A DNA stretch of 64,000 nucleotides from Aquarana catesbeiana (taxonomy: Eukaryota; Chordata; Amphibia; Anura; Ranidae): contig NC_133327.1 of NCBI RefSeq assembly GCF_042186555.1, positions 326,256,746-326,320,745 of the forward strand, in the 5' to 3' direction. Below the pieces are notes generated by a model. The model searched no databases, was not told where the DNA came from, and was given only the letters and a program-made list of their open reading frames with translations. This document shows, piece by piece, positions 47,477-57,316 of this stretch; the stretch's first letter is position 1; the number at the start of each line of letters is the position of its first letter. Both the position numbers and the translations under genes were made by a program.

Positions 47477-47615
47477 AAAAACTGATGGGCTAAAGGGAAG
47501 GGGCGACTTAAAAGTCTGGTGGAGGCGGTGTTTCCTAAGAGGGGAGGAGCCAAGGTCTCAAGTGTGCTATCCTGAAAGACTCCTGGAAAAAACGTTACCG
47601 GTAAGTAACTTCGAT
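47477..47615 (-). repeat. DIRS copy 2 right inverted terminal repeat and right end
   Basis: 47477-47580 complements 42213-42318. 47581-47615 (AACGTTACCGGTAAGTAACT within it) is complementary to the internal region at 47312-47346 and marks the right end. Confidence 0.85.
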
Positions 47616-48429
47616 TTTTTTTTTCTCCTTCATACATATTTGCCTTCACTTACCTCCCCAGCATGGTCTCCTGGCCCTATATTCACCTTATGTAGTCACT
47701 TAACAATGTATTTTATCAGTCCCATAGTAGTGCTTTACCCTAAAAACCCCCTAAAATGTTTTAAAATGTGATTTGTGCTTTAAATTCAGGCAGAGTGCCA
47801 GAGGCTTTTTTTGGGGGGTCCCCAAATCATTTGGAACCCTCCCTCCCCCCAACTGCTAAGTCAGCTGATACCAATTCTCTATCTATCCTCAATCATCTAT
47901 CTGCTGACTTTGCCAAACCCATACACTCTATACCCATCTCTTTAGTGGTCAGATTTATGGATGAATTCCCCAAAGCATGTAGTGCAAGGGCCTGCCTGTA
48001 TACTTTCAAATGGTACTGTTTAAAGTTTTTGTATACTATTATCTGGATAGGTAATAGTAGAATTTCCAAATGTGCTCAAATGTGTACAATGTGTATTTAT
48101 ATCTTTGTATTATGACACTTCTTAACTGTCCAGTGGGCTGCCAATAGTGTAACTAAGGAGGGTCTGGCCAAAGTAATACCCATTATTTAGGCATTCATCT
48201 CTCAATGAAGTGGAGAGGGTTACCTGTCCAAGAGCTCCCCCCCCTAAATTGTTAATGCCCCATGAGAGGGGGGGCGGAGGGGGAATCTGATAGGTATACC
48301 TTAGACTTTGGTCTTTAAAAACTCCTTCAAATAAATGTTATCTTGATGTTGGCCAAGAATGTTTGTGTCTAATCTGCTTTCCCTGTTTATGTGCAAAATT
48401 ACTAATTTTGTTGTTGTTTGACTCCACAG
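47616..48429 (+). other. Remainder of the Harbinger transposase intron
   Basis: Native intron sequence after the DIRS insertion, ending in a pyrimidine/G stretch and CACAG acceptor at 48425-48429. No coding sequence was recognised. Confidence 0.6.
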
Positions 48430-49188
48430 TTTCCTTCCACGCCACAGGAATGGCAGACTGTGGCCTCCCACTTTGCCCAGCGGTGGGACTTTCCTAACTG
48501 CGGAGGGGCAATTGATGGGAAACACGTCCACATCGTCTCACCACCCAACTCGGGGTCATACTATTATAATTATAAGGGGTTCAGTAGTATTGTGATGTTG
48601 GCGGTGGTGTCGGCTACTTACGAGTTCCTGTATGTGGACGTGGGGAAGAATGGCCGGATATCCAATGGTGGAGTCATCGCCCAGATGGAGTTCTACAGAA
48701 TGGCAGCTTGGACTTGCCACCTCCAGAAGACAATGTGGAAGGACCCCCATTCGTCTTCGTTGCGGATGAAGCACTTGCGCTGGGGGACCATCTTATGCGG
48801 CCATTCCCGATGAGGACCCTCACCCCGGACCAGAGGGTTTTTAATTACCAGCTGGCCAGAGCCATAAGAGTGGTGGAGAACACGTTTAGAATCATGGCCA
48901 GCCGGTTCCGCCTATATCTTATACCCATACACATGGCGGAGTACAAATTGAATCATAATATCCTGGCGTGCTGTGTTGTACACAACTTTTTACGGCAACA
49001 TTCTGCCAACTATGCTGGCTCAGTTGGGCCTGAGGCCGGAATTCATAATGAACCAACCCTGACGGCACTTGAAATTGGCCGTCCTGGCTTGCCCCCCCTG
49101 AGTGCCCGTGATGTCCGGCTAAGATACCTTGAATACTTTGCGGGTAAGGGGGCCATCAATATGCCAGAAAATGTCTGAAACCTTTTTC

Positions 49189-49194
49189 AAATAA
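49189..49194 (+). terminator. Polyadenylation signal of the Harbinger transposase
   Basis: AATAAA starts 11 nt after the stop codon and is followed by an A-rich run. Confidence 0.6.
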
Positions 49195-49314
49195 AAAAAA
49201 ATAACTACTCAAATCTTTGGTGACATTTACTGCTTGTGTTTCTTTTAGCTAACCCTGACAGAAATGTGGTGAGTCCTGAAAATGGCGTGATTGTGTAACC
49301 TTACAAAGCACTGT

Positions 49315-49414
49315 TGGGTGTTATTTACTAAAGGCAAAGACACTTTGCACTACAAGTGCAGTTGAAACTGCACTTGTAGTGCAAAGTGGATTTGCCCTTA
49401 GGAACTAACACCCA
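49315..49414. repeat. 100-bp near-perfect palindrome between convergent genes
   Basis: The arms TGGGTGTTATTTACTAAAGG... and ...GGAACTAACACCCA meet at 49362-49365. The core CACTTTGCACTACAAGTGCA is perfectly mirrored. It lies between the ends of the transposase (+) and the Myb/SANT-like gene (-). It looks like a MITE; a role in 3' end formation is speculative. Confidence 0.85.
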
Positions 49415-49798
49415 TTGTCACAGAAAACACCAATTAGAGCACCACAAAAGTGTTGTAGCGTTGAGACAATAATCCACACATTCTTGATTAACAATCTTTT
49501 TAATACCAGTACAATCACATGTGCATTTAGAAAAGGTTTTTAAAACAAACCAACATGCTTTTTTTATAACAATTTTTGGGGTCACATTAGAAAAAGTAGA
49601 GATGTCCATTTAAGATAAAACAGGCATGTTTAAAACCAACAAGAAAGACACAAATCTTGAACTTACAAAGTTCACATTTGGTAGAACTTGAAGGCAATAT
49701 CAGACATGAGTATTTACAAACTGTGTTTGATATTGCGTTCAGATGGGGTGAAGTCACCCCAGGAAAAGCCAAATTTTGAAGATGCACACAAATTGCCG

Positions 49799-49956
49799 AA
49801 TGTCAACATGTGCTAGCTGCCATCATGGGGGATCAAGGGACGTGTTTTGGGGGTGCAACCCCTTCCTCACAGCTACTTTATTATTGAGGAAGGGGTTGCA
49901 CCCCCAAAACGCGTCCATTGATCTCCGGTGATGGCAGATAGTACATGTTGACACAC
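49799..49956. repeat. Inverted repeat with about 70-bp arms
   Basis: The inner arms 49838-49869 and 49885-49916 pair with one mismatch (GGTGCAACCCCTTCCTCA / TGAGGAAGGGGTTGCACC). Outer arms continue with TGTCAACATGT / ACATGTTGACA. The loop is 15 nt. Confidence 0.85.
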
Positions 49957-50036
49957 TGTGTGCATCTTTTCGCAAATATGTCAAAAAGTGGTAAAAATTT
50001 TTAGCACACAAAAAACCCAAGGGATTTGAAGGGGTT

Positions 50037-51327
50037 TTAAACTCTCCATAAAACATCAACGATGTTCTTAATTTTTTGTTGAACATCATTGATGTTTTTA
50101 AGGATGTTTTCCAAGTCCCTATTATACCCATGATCTCCCCGATCAGGATCTGTGCACTTTCCGAGCTGAAATGCCCTGGATCCACAACATCACGATCATC
50201 TAAAAAAGATAGAAACAAAAACACACCATGTATTATAAATCTGCCGCCATCCATCTCTTACCTGAGCCTGTGGTCGCAGACACTCACCTGTTGTGCCAAT
50301 TTCCACCACGTTTTCCTCCTCCTGCTCTGCTTGGCTTGGGTGGATTTCCCTTTCTTCCAGAGGTGGGGGTCTGTGGTCTCCTCGGATGAGGGGTGTCCTC
50401 CGAGTCTTTTCTCCCCTATGTAAAAATAAATAGGTATACTTAGCACACAGATATTTGATGGCAGAAATAGGAATATGAAACATTGCTTGGAAGTGGGGTA
50501 CAAGTTCCAAGTTGTAGAATTTTTATTATCCTTTGTCGAGCTTCAATACTTTACCTGTTCTGTACAAGCTTCACAGATGGAGACACCCATATAGTATACA
50601 CTGGAGCACCTGTGTGGAACCCCCTAATAAAAAGGGTGTTCTTGTGTCCCACATTAGTGCTCCAGAGTCCAGATGTGAAAACTGCTGAGTGTCCTCTCCT
50701 TACACAGAATCTAGTTAGCATTTCATTCTAGTTACAAACCCATCTACACAACCAAATTATTTTCAGGCAAGTAGGCCCTAAAAAATGTGGTCAAATGCAT
50801 ATGGCCAAAACAATGGTGTTTTCTAGACCAAACGAACAATGTTTTCTACGAACAAATAATGTGCCCATGAACATGAAAGTTGCCTTTTTAAACTGGATAA
50901 CAGTTAATAAAAGCACATGGAGCAGCACGAACGTAATAAACATAAAGAATAGGAGCACAGCACAACTACATACTTTTTTGCAGCACTCTCCGGATCTTTC
51001 TGTACTGCTCGTGCTCTCTTAATTTGAGGTCCGACCACCGCTTCCTGAGCTGATCTTTCGTACCCCGAAATTCCGGTGCAGACTCTTGACCACTTTCGCC
51101 ATGATCTTGGCCTTTCGGACATTGGGGTTGGGGTAAGGTCCATACTTCCCGTCATAGTCGGCCTTCTTCAGGATGTCGACCATCTCCAACATCTCCCCAA
51201 AGGACATATTTGAGGCCTTAAATTGTCTCCTTCTGGATCGTGACATTTCTGGCTCCGGGCTTTCCTCCTCCTCGTTGCTGTAATTAGCACACACCTGCTG
51301 TGTCTCCGCCATGTGCTCTTCCCCCAC
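50037..51327 (-). pseudogene. Myb/SANT-like DNA-binding gene of the Harbinger region, three exons
   Basis: Exon 1 (51327-50974) encodes an acidic leader, then MSFGEMLEMVDILKKADYDG, YPNPNVRKAKIMAKVV and SLHRNFGV. After a one-base shift near 51062 it continues QLRKRWSDLKLREHEQYRKI, a Myb/SANT-type tri-helical domain. The donor is GTATGT. Exon 2 (50415-50288, AG acceptor, GTGAGT donor) encodes a Pro/Glu-rich linker with EEENVVEIGTTG. Exon 3 (50199-50037) encodes DVVDPGHFSSESAQILI and, after another shift, a coiled-coil-like tail LENILKNINDVQQKIKNIV before TAA. PIF/Harbinger transposases are known to need a Myb-like partner for nuclear import and DNA binding. This copy is broken by at least three shifts. 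Confidence 0.75.
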
Positions 51328-51602
51328 TGCGCCGAACGAGAAGGGGCGGGGAATAGAATAGAAAGAATGTCAGGGGTGGGCGGAGTTTCACGCATGCGCA
51401 GTGTGTATAAAGCGTAACACGCGTGCGTAGTACGTACGATCTGTGAGCGGAGGAAGGAGTATCGGAGGCGCCGATCGTGATAACGAAGGTAAGATCTAAA
51501 CTTGGGCCTATATTGCTTCTAGATTGAGGCCTATATTGTAACAAGATTAGGAGAGTTTTGCCTGACATTAGGGTTTGTCTTGTGATGTGTCTTGCAGATA
51601 AA
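51328..51602. promoter_or_regulatory. Divergent promoter interval between Myb/SANT-like and MADF genes
   Basis: 275 bp between two head-to-head start codons. It contains GGGGCGGGG (about 51343) and GGGTGGGCGGAG (about 51373), i.e. GC-box-like sites, and GTATAAAG (about 51405) as a TATA-like site oriented toward the MADF gene. A 5' UTR intron is likely: donor GTAAGA at 51489, acceptor CTTGCAG ending at 51597. Confidence 0.5.
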
Positions 51603-52760
51603 ATGGATGGCTTCAATGACCACAACTTCCTCCCCCTGTTCATAGACAAATACAGGGAGCTGCCCTGTCTGTGGCAGGTGAAACATCCTCATTATAATCA
51701 TAAACAAAAGAGTCAGGCAGCGCTGGAAAAACTGCTGGAGTTGGTGACGCCAGTGGTCCCCACAGCAACCATCCCTTATCTAAAAGCCAAAATTGGTGAC
51801 GCCAGTGGTGCACTTATCTTAGGGAACGCAAGAAGGTCACGGATTCCCAGAGATCAGAAGCTGCAGCAGATAACATTTATGTCCCCAGGCTGTGGTACTA
51901 TGAGAGACTGCGATTTCTGTCAGACCAGACTGGAGTCAGGGAATCCCTCTCAACTCTCCCTTCCACTCTTCCTTCCACCCCAGCTGAGGCTTCCAATGTC
52001 CAGCCTGGGACTTCCAGCCAGGAAGAAGTTGAGGAGCCCAGCTTGAGCCAGGTATAGCATTCTTCGACAGATTTCTGATCAATAAATAAATTATGTTAAC
52101 TAGATGTTATTATTGATCACTAATTGCTAATTTAATAAAGTGTTTTACATATCAATAGACAGTAGTGGGCAAAAATAATTGGGACAAGAATGAAAAATGC
52201 TGGGCTCAGAATGATAGTCTTTTATATTTGTTAACTTGCAATTTGCAACAGTCATGAGATGAAAATTGTGTGTGATTGCTGAAGAAAAACTAAAACTATG
52301 TCCCTTTTTCATACACAGGAAGACCTCAGCCAGGACGAGGCTCTGGAATGTGGCACACAGGAGGAGGCTGTGGAATGTGGCAGCCAGGAGGAGGTGGGGG
52401 TTAGTGGCAGCCAGGAGGAGGCGGGGCTAAGTGGCAGCCAGGAGAAGCCTGGTACCAATCACAGGTCCATCCCCAGGTCCAACCCCTCCGCCTTCCAAAC
52501 AAAAGACCCAGGAAGGGTAGTCACATGCAGGATTCCGCACTCAGGCTCCTTCTGAGTCCCTCAGAGCCACCCCCACTCCTGAAGAGGCCTTTGCCTGCAT
52601 GGCTGCCACAAAACTGCAGGGCATGCAGGAGGGCCAATGCCAGCTGTGTGAGGACCTTCTTTATAAAGTCTTAACTAAGGGGGTCTTAACTCCTCCTGCC
52701 ACAACTCCACCACCACAGCCACAGCGTGGAAGGAAGCGTGGAAGGAAGACCAGAGAGTGA
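51603..52760 (+). pseudogene. MADF-domain gene, two coding exons
   Basis: MADF domains are Myb-related DNA-binding folds. Exon 2 (51598-52051, preceded by a putative non-coding exon) starts at the ATG 51603. It encodes FLPLFIDKYRELPCLWQVKH and HYNHKQKSQAALEKLLELV, then after a shift near 51800 YVPRLWYYERLRFLSDQT and a Ser/Pro/Glu tail ending EEPSLSQ at a GTATAG donor. Exon 3 begins at 52319 in the same phase (EDLSQDEALE), with CGSQEE-type short repeats. After one shift near 52530 it ends in MAATKLQGMQEGQCQLCEDL and a basic GRKRGRKTRE before TGA. The basic tail could be a nuclear localisation signal. Two shifts make this copy inactive. Confidence 0.75.
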
Positions 52761-52770
52761 TGACCCTTGG

Positions 52771-52860
52771 TTCAGTCTGGTCTGACAGAAGATGCAGTCT
52801 CTTGTATGACCACAGCCTGGGGACATACATGTCATCTGCTGCTTTCAGGATCTCTGGGAC
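52771..52860 (-). repeat. Antisense copy of the MADF exon in its own 3' UTR
   Basis: The reverse complement of 52771-52860 matches 51843-51932 over about 90 nt, including ATGTATGTCCCCAGGCTGTG and TTCTGTCAGACCAGACTG. Transcribed together they would form a long RNA stem. Confidence 0.85.
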
Positions 52861-53012
52861 TTCTGGACCAGACTGCACTCCCTTATATATGGACTCCTCA
52901 GGCCACCAATTTTGCAGTAAAATAATTGATGTGTGCCCTGGGGGCCAAAGGCTTCACCAATTTCTGCTGTTTCTCCAGCGTTGCCTCCCTCTTTGTTTGG
53001 TTATGAGCCCTT

Positions 53013-53018
53013 AATAAA
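53013..53018 (+). terminator. Polyadenylation signal of the MADF gene
   Basis: AATAAA about 250 nt after the MADF stop, followed by a GT/T-rich stretch (GTGTGTTTTCC) at 53048-53058. Confidence 0.5.
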
Positions 53019-53233
53019 GGATTTTTGGTTTCAATTAGACTCGCCTATGTGTGTTTTCCTTCAAAAAGGACAGTTTGTTTGTGAGGATTCAGGTACATTT
53101 CAAAATACAAAATGTGAAATTAACAAGAGACACCAAGAAATCTCCTAGAGATTAAATAATACAAGATAATAATGGTGTTGTGGTAACTTGACACACAAAA
53201 CACACTCAAAAATATTCTGGATGTTAAATAACT

Positions 53234-53258
53234 AAAAAAAAAAAAAAAAAAAAAAAAA
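53234..53258. repeat. Poly(A) tract
   Basis: A25 run followed by further A-rich blocks to about 53340. Confidence 0.9.
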
Positions 53259-53499
53259 GGATCAGCCTTGAAAAAAATACAAACCTAAAAAAAATCACAT
53301 CAGGCTTGAAAAAAACAAAAAAAAAACACAAAAAAAATGATATAGATTTTTGTCAGATGTGACAAATCATAATATATTGAGGGAATCACGATAAATAATA
53401 AAGAAATAAGTTTGTGAGAAGTCTGTGTGAATATCAGCAGCAAAACTACTTCGTTCTTCCTGCATTATAAAGAAGAAGAGGGTGCGCTGTATTAAACAA

Positions 53500-53806
53500 T
53501 TTTAAACATTGCAGCATGACGAAAGTGCTCTATCCATTCCGAGCGCTAATTTTACCAGACCGAGCTGTTCCGTCTCGGAATTTCTTCTGAGCATGCGTGG
53601 CACTTTGTGCGTCGGAATTGTACACACGGTCGGAATTGACGTGATCGGATTTTGTTGTCGGAAAATTTTATAGCCCGCTCTCAAGCTTTGTGTGTCGGAA
53701 AATCCGATGGAAAAAGTCCGATGGAGCCCACACACGGTTGGAATTTCCGACAACACACTCTGATCGCACATTTTCCGTCGGAAAATCTGACCGTGTTTAC
53801 GGGGCA
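53500..53806. mobile_element. MITE with TGCCCCGTAAACACG terminus, copy 2 (left end unclear)
   Basis: The right end CGTGTTTACGGGGCA is followed by TTA. The interior has GAGCATGCGTGGCACTTTGT and TCGGAATTTCCGACAA-like words as in copy 3. The left terminus is not recognisable, so the copy may be truncated. Confidence 0.7.
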
Positions 53807-53809
53807 TTA

Positions 53810-53899
53810 GAGTGCATTGGGGTTATTCAGTTGCTGCACCTTCTACTGTGGTGTCCTTATTTGAGCTGCAGCAACTGATTAACCCCAATGTACTCTTAC
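53810..53899. repeat. Short inverted repeat
   Basis: AGAGTGCATTGGGGTTATTC...AGTTGCTGCA pairs with TGCAGCAACT...TTAACCCCAATGTACTCT. Confidence 0.75.
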
Positions 53900-54250
53900 A
53901 GTTGGTGCGCATTTGTTTTTTTTGTCTTGTATTTTTTTCTTTGGGGTATATGTATACCATGTCAAAAGTATGTATTTTTAATTACTATGTTACACTAATG
54001 ATGACCTTTTTAGATGGAGTTCAAAGTGCCCCGAGGAAGCAAATCAAGTCTGCAAAACACGTTGGAAATGATCACCAGAAATTTCCATCGATCAACTTCT
54101 ACTATTTATTTACAACCATGTCTGGCTCTGTCCCCTAGATGTTCTTTTTTTCTTTGTTTTTGCTCCATAGATGCATATTGTTGCTATGAATACCGTCAAC
54201 ACCCGTGAATAGTATTTACTGCTGTTGACAGCACTTCCTAAGCCTATACG

Positions 54251-55332
54251 CAGGGCCGGATTTATAATTAGGCAGAGTAAGCACGTGCCTAAGCGCCCTC
54301 CATAGAGGGGTGCTGTGCAGGTGCCTTCTCTCTCTGCCTATTTGCTGAGGTGTTTGGTGCATTGACAGGACACCACACACCTCAGCGTAGGCCTTGTATA
54401 GGGCAGCCTTACGTCGGGGTCCTCCCCCTAGGGGAGTCTTAGTGTGATATTTACCTCTATTGTCAATGCTGAGAGAGAGAGGAGTTAAAAGTGGTGATTG
54501 TTATAATCCACACACTACTGACATTATAGACTGTGTACTTTTTCTTTGCACGGATGGGCACTTATAGGCGGCACTGATGGGCACTCATAGGTGGCATTGA
54601 TGGGCACTCGTAGGTGACATTGATGGTTACTTATGGGTGGCACTGATAGTTGGCACAGATGGGCACGGATGGGCACTGATAGATGGGCACTGATGGGCAC
54701 GGATGGGCACTGACAGGTGGCATGAATGGACACTGATGGGTGGCACTGATGGCATTGCTTATTTGCAGTGATGCCCCTAAGGGTTGCATTGCTGGGCATC
54801 ACTGCAACATAATTGTGCCCATTTGTGGGCACTGATTGGCACAGATTTGGCACACTGGGCACATGTGGATGGCCATGGGGTACATACATGGCCATCCACA
54901 TGTTGCCCCTTCCCTGGTGGTCCTAGTGGCGATCCCTGGTGGTCCAGTGTGGTGATCTGCGGGGGGGCTGTGCTGATAAACAATCAGCGCAGACCCCCCC
55001 TGCCAGGAGAGCCGCCGATCGGCTCTCCTCTACTTGCGTCTGTCAGATGCGAGTGAGGAAGAGCCGATCAACGGCTCTTCCTATTGACAGCGTGATCAGT
55101 CGTGATTGGACACGGCTGATCACGTGGTAAAGAGCCTCTGCCGGAGGCTTTTTACCAAGATCAGTGTAGCGGTGTGTCAGACTGACACACCGCTCCACCG
55201 ATCGCCGCGATGCGCGCCCCCGGGGGCGCGCTGCGGCATGTTATCCTGCTGGACGTCATATGACGTCCAGTCAGGATAACAGAACCACTTCCCGGACGTC
55301 AATCCGCTATAGGGCGGGCGGGAAGTGGTTAA
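54251..55332 (+). mobile_element. TTAA element right part with minisatellite; possible hAT-like start
   Basis: The right end GGCGGGCGGGAAGTGGTTAA closes at 55332. Subterminal palindromes include GGACGTCATATGACGTCC (55251-55268) and GCGGTGTGTCAG/CTGACACACCGC (about 55169-55193). A GGCACTGAT/GGGCACTGAT minisatellite lies at 54550-54770, as in 25417-25631. No left TTAACC end was found. CAGGGCCGGATTTATAA at 54251 resembles a hAT-type terminus and may be a separate MITE. Confidence 0.6.
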
Positions 55333-55439
55333 ACCTTAATTCCATAAATAATAACAAGATATTAGATTTTTTTACACCAGGAGTATATACCGTAACTTTG
55401 GAAATTCTAGAGAAATGCTTAAATAATACATTACAGTTT

Positions 55440-55640
55440 AACTAAACCCACTCGATTTTTGTCAAACTAAAATATTTTAGTCGATTAAAATGTACTGGAG
55501 ATTTTAATCCACTAAAATGTAAGATTTTAGTTGACTAAATATTACTAAAACTAAAACCATTCAGATGACTAAAATGGTATTTTAGTCAAAAGACTATGAC
55601 TAAAACTAAATACAAATTTTGCACCACATTTAACACTGGC
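55440..55640. repeat. ACTAAAA-rich repeat
   Basis: Repeated words ACTAAAACTAAA, TTTAGTCGATTAAAATG and TTTTAGTTGACTAAAT. A related block is at 37255-37330 in opposite sense. Non-coding. Confidence 0.6.
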
Positions 55641-56287
55641 GTGAACGAGCCCCCAGACTGGTGTGCCCCACGATTGTGCCCAATTCTAAAGGGTGCCTTG
55701 ACTGAGAAAAGGTTGAGAAACACTGTTCTAGACAATAGCTACCTAAATCTGTAACATTAATTGTTTGGCGATGGCCACAGCTCCAAGGGGATCTATTAAT
55801 ATATTCCAGTTTAAAATTATGAAATCACAGTGTCCTACATTTCCATAACATCAAATATGACCAGGTATCCAAACCTCTGATGTGTTTTTTTTTTTTTTAT
55901 CCATATCCTATCCATAGAAAAATGTACTTTTAAATAATATGTATTTCCCAAAAGCATATTAACATTATATTAAAAATCAATTACTACTGACCATCAAAGT
56001 AGCAGGCTTGCAGGTGGCTAGTATTTGATTTAATTTACATGTACCTAGCAAGATCTTTTTTTCCTTGTGTATTTGGGATGTTGGTACAAACTGTTATTAA
56101 ACAGGGGAGTTTCAAATACTTTGCTACTTTAAAAAAAATAGATCTAAAATTAAGCATTTTAACAGCATGAAAAATACATTTTCACCTGGGTAAATCTCTT
56201 TCAGCACAGTAAACCATTTGTCAATAATTCTCCTGAGCATTTTCTTTGTCATGTGATTTCTTTTTTTGTATTTTTTTGTTAATGCAG
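55641..56287. other. Probable intron sequence upstream of the cyb5r4-like exon
   Basis: AT-rich, with GGTTGAGAAACACTG at about 55710 (a common interspersed-repeat word). It ends in the T-rich tract and AATGCAG acceptor at 56281-56287. Nothing else was recognised. Confidence 0.5.
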
Positions 56288-56345
56288 ATATGAATGGTTC
56301 CAGACAGATTCTAACATTATCGTAGACATATACACCAAGCAAAAG
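56288..56345 (+). CDS. cyb5r4: Internal exon of cytochrome b5 reductase 4 (CS domain)
   Basis: The 58-nt exon is bounded by a T-rich tract plus AATGCAG and a GTAAGATT donor. In the only stop-free phase (one base left over from the previous exon) it encodes YEWFQTDSNIIVDIYTKQK. From memory of the family this resembles the start of the CS (p23/Hsp20-like) domain of CYB5R4/NCB5OR, an NAD(P)H oxidoreductase of the endoplasmic reticulum with cytochrome b5, CS and reductase domains; about 14 of 19 positions agree. It ends on a complete codon. No other exon of the gene was found nearby, so flanking introns must be large. A different CS-domain gene is possible but less likely. Confidence 0.75.
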
Positions 56346-57316
56346 GTAAGATTAAAGAAAAGGGTTAGTGAAGTGTTTTTTTTTGAGTGATTTGACTACA
56401 TTTGGCAAGGATATATGTGTAATATGTTTTCAATGCTTTCATATTGTTCAGTCACATATGTGTCACGGACTCTTATGAACAAATGTAAGCTTTCTGAGCT
56501 GGAAAATGAATAAATGATAAAGGGAGCAATAACAACATGTATGTCATTTTGAGTGTAAAATAAATTCAACTTCAGTCAAACACTGTATTTCGAATTTGGA
56601 AAACTTGTCACACTTTTTTATGCAGTGCATATATTAGTTTTGAAATAGTAATATACTGCACTTTCTGCATACATACAGGAAGTAGACATATGCTCTACAA
56701 GGTTTGACCTTCTAGGTTAGGGAATTGTTAAAAAGAGGGTAACTAAAGTCAGGTATTCCAAGAGAGTTATGTCAAAGATCGAAGATATGAAGAAGAAAAA
56801 GCATTAAAGTTCATACGTTTAAAAAAGGCTAAAAACAATTACCTCTATCAGCCCATAGTGAGTTAGTTTAGGAATGGGATAAATTCAGCAGAGTAGCCCC
56901 TTATCTAGTAGTTGGCATTCTAATAAGATCATTGCAAGGGCATGCAGTACAGTCCTCAAAGAAATGTCTAGTTGAACCTAATGTAACATCAAAGGATACA
57001 AAGGCATCTCTTAGACCTGGTTAGTTCAGAATTTATTGGACAGCCATTTAACAAAGGTTCTATTCATAAGAAGTTGCCTAGGAAACTACTGCCCCCCCCC
57101 CACCATTTATGCCCAACTTGCCACTGATAAGCTGTCATGATGTGCAACTGGAATGATTGTCTTTGGACAGATGGGGCAAATGCTGTTTTTTTTTTTTTTT
57201 AATTTAATTTTTTTTTTTTTTTTTTTAGTAAACAATGGTATGTATGGCGAAAACACACTATTACACACCAACACCCAATCCAAGCTGTGATTTTCCAAAC
57301 CTACAGCAAACTGTAA
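56346..57316. other. Probable intron downstream of the cyb5r4-like exon
   Basis: No coding segment recognised. AT-rich, with a C9 run at 57092-57100 and T-runs at 57186-57228. Confidence 0.5.

Larger units (their letters stand above)
42203..47615 (+). mobile_element. DIRS-type retrotransposon, copy 2 (well preserved)
   Basis: A 5.4-kb element with inverted terminal repeats (42213-42318 and 47477-47580), gag-like ORF, RT/RNase H, tyrosine recombinase and an internal complementary region (47277-47360). It belongs to a different family from copy 1 (distinct termini and only moderate protein similarity) but has the same plan and length. It inserted in the Harbinger transposase intron on the same strand. 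Damage is light: a few stops and frameshifts. Confidence 0.92.
41736..49178 (+). pseudogene. PIF/Harbinger transposase, two exons (HARBI1-like)
   Basis: DDE transposase homologous to HARBI1. Exon 1 (to 42057) encodes DQLCHMPLLREI through RQAITPEQRLVATLRYLATG (helix-turn-helix region) to QKEYIK and ends at a GTAAGA donor. Exon 2 starts at 48430 after CTCCACAG and encodes CGGAIDGKHVHI (first catalytic Asp), YYNYKGFSSIVMLAVV and FLYVDVGKNGRIS (second Asp). A frame change near 48695-48710 follows, then VFVADEA, RAIRVVENTFRIMASRFRLY (last acidic residue region) and NHNILACCVVHNFL, with a stop at 49176-49178. The intron is 6.4 kb because DIRS copy 2 lies inside it. The N-terminus is abrupt, joined to hAT sequence. 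It is inactive because of the frameshift and the missing 5' end. Confidence 0.9.

Noticed and set aside
56124..56342. 72-codon minus-strand frame
   Set aside because: It overlaps the splice-bounded plus-strand exon; no domain, and it is rich in Lys and hydrophobic residues from AT-rich sequence.
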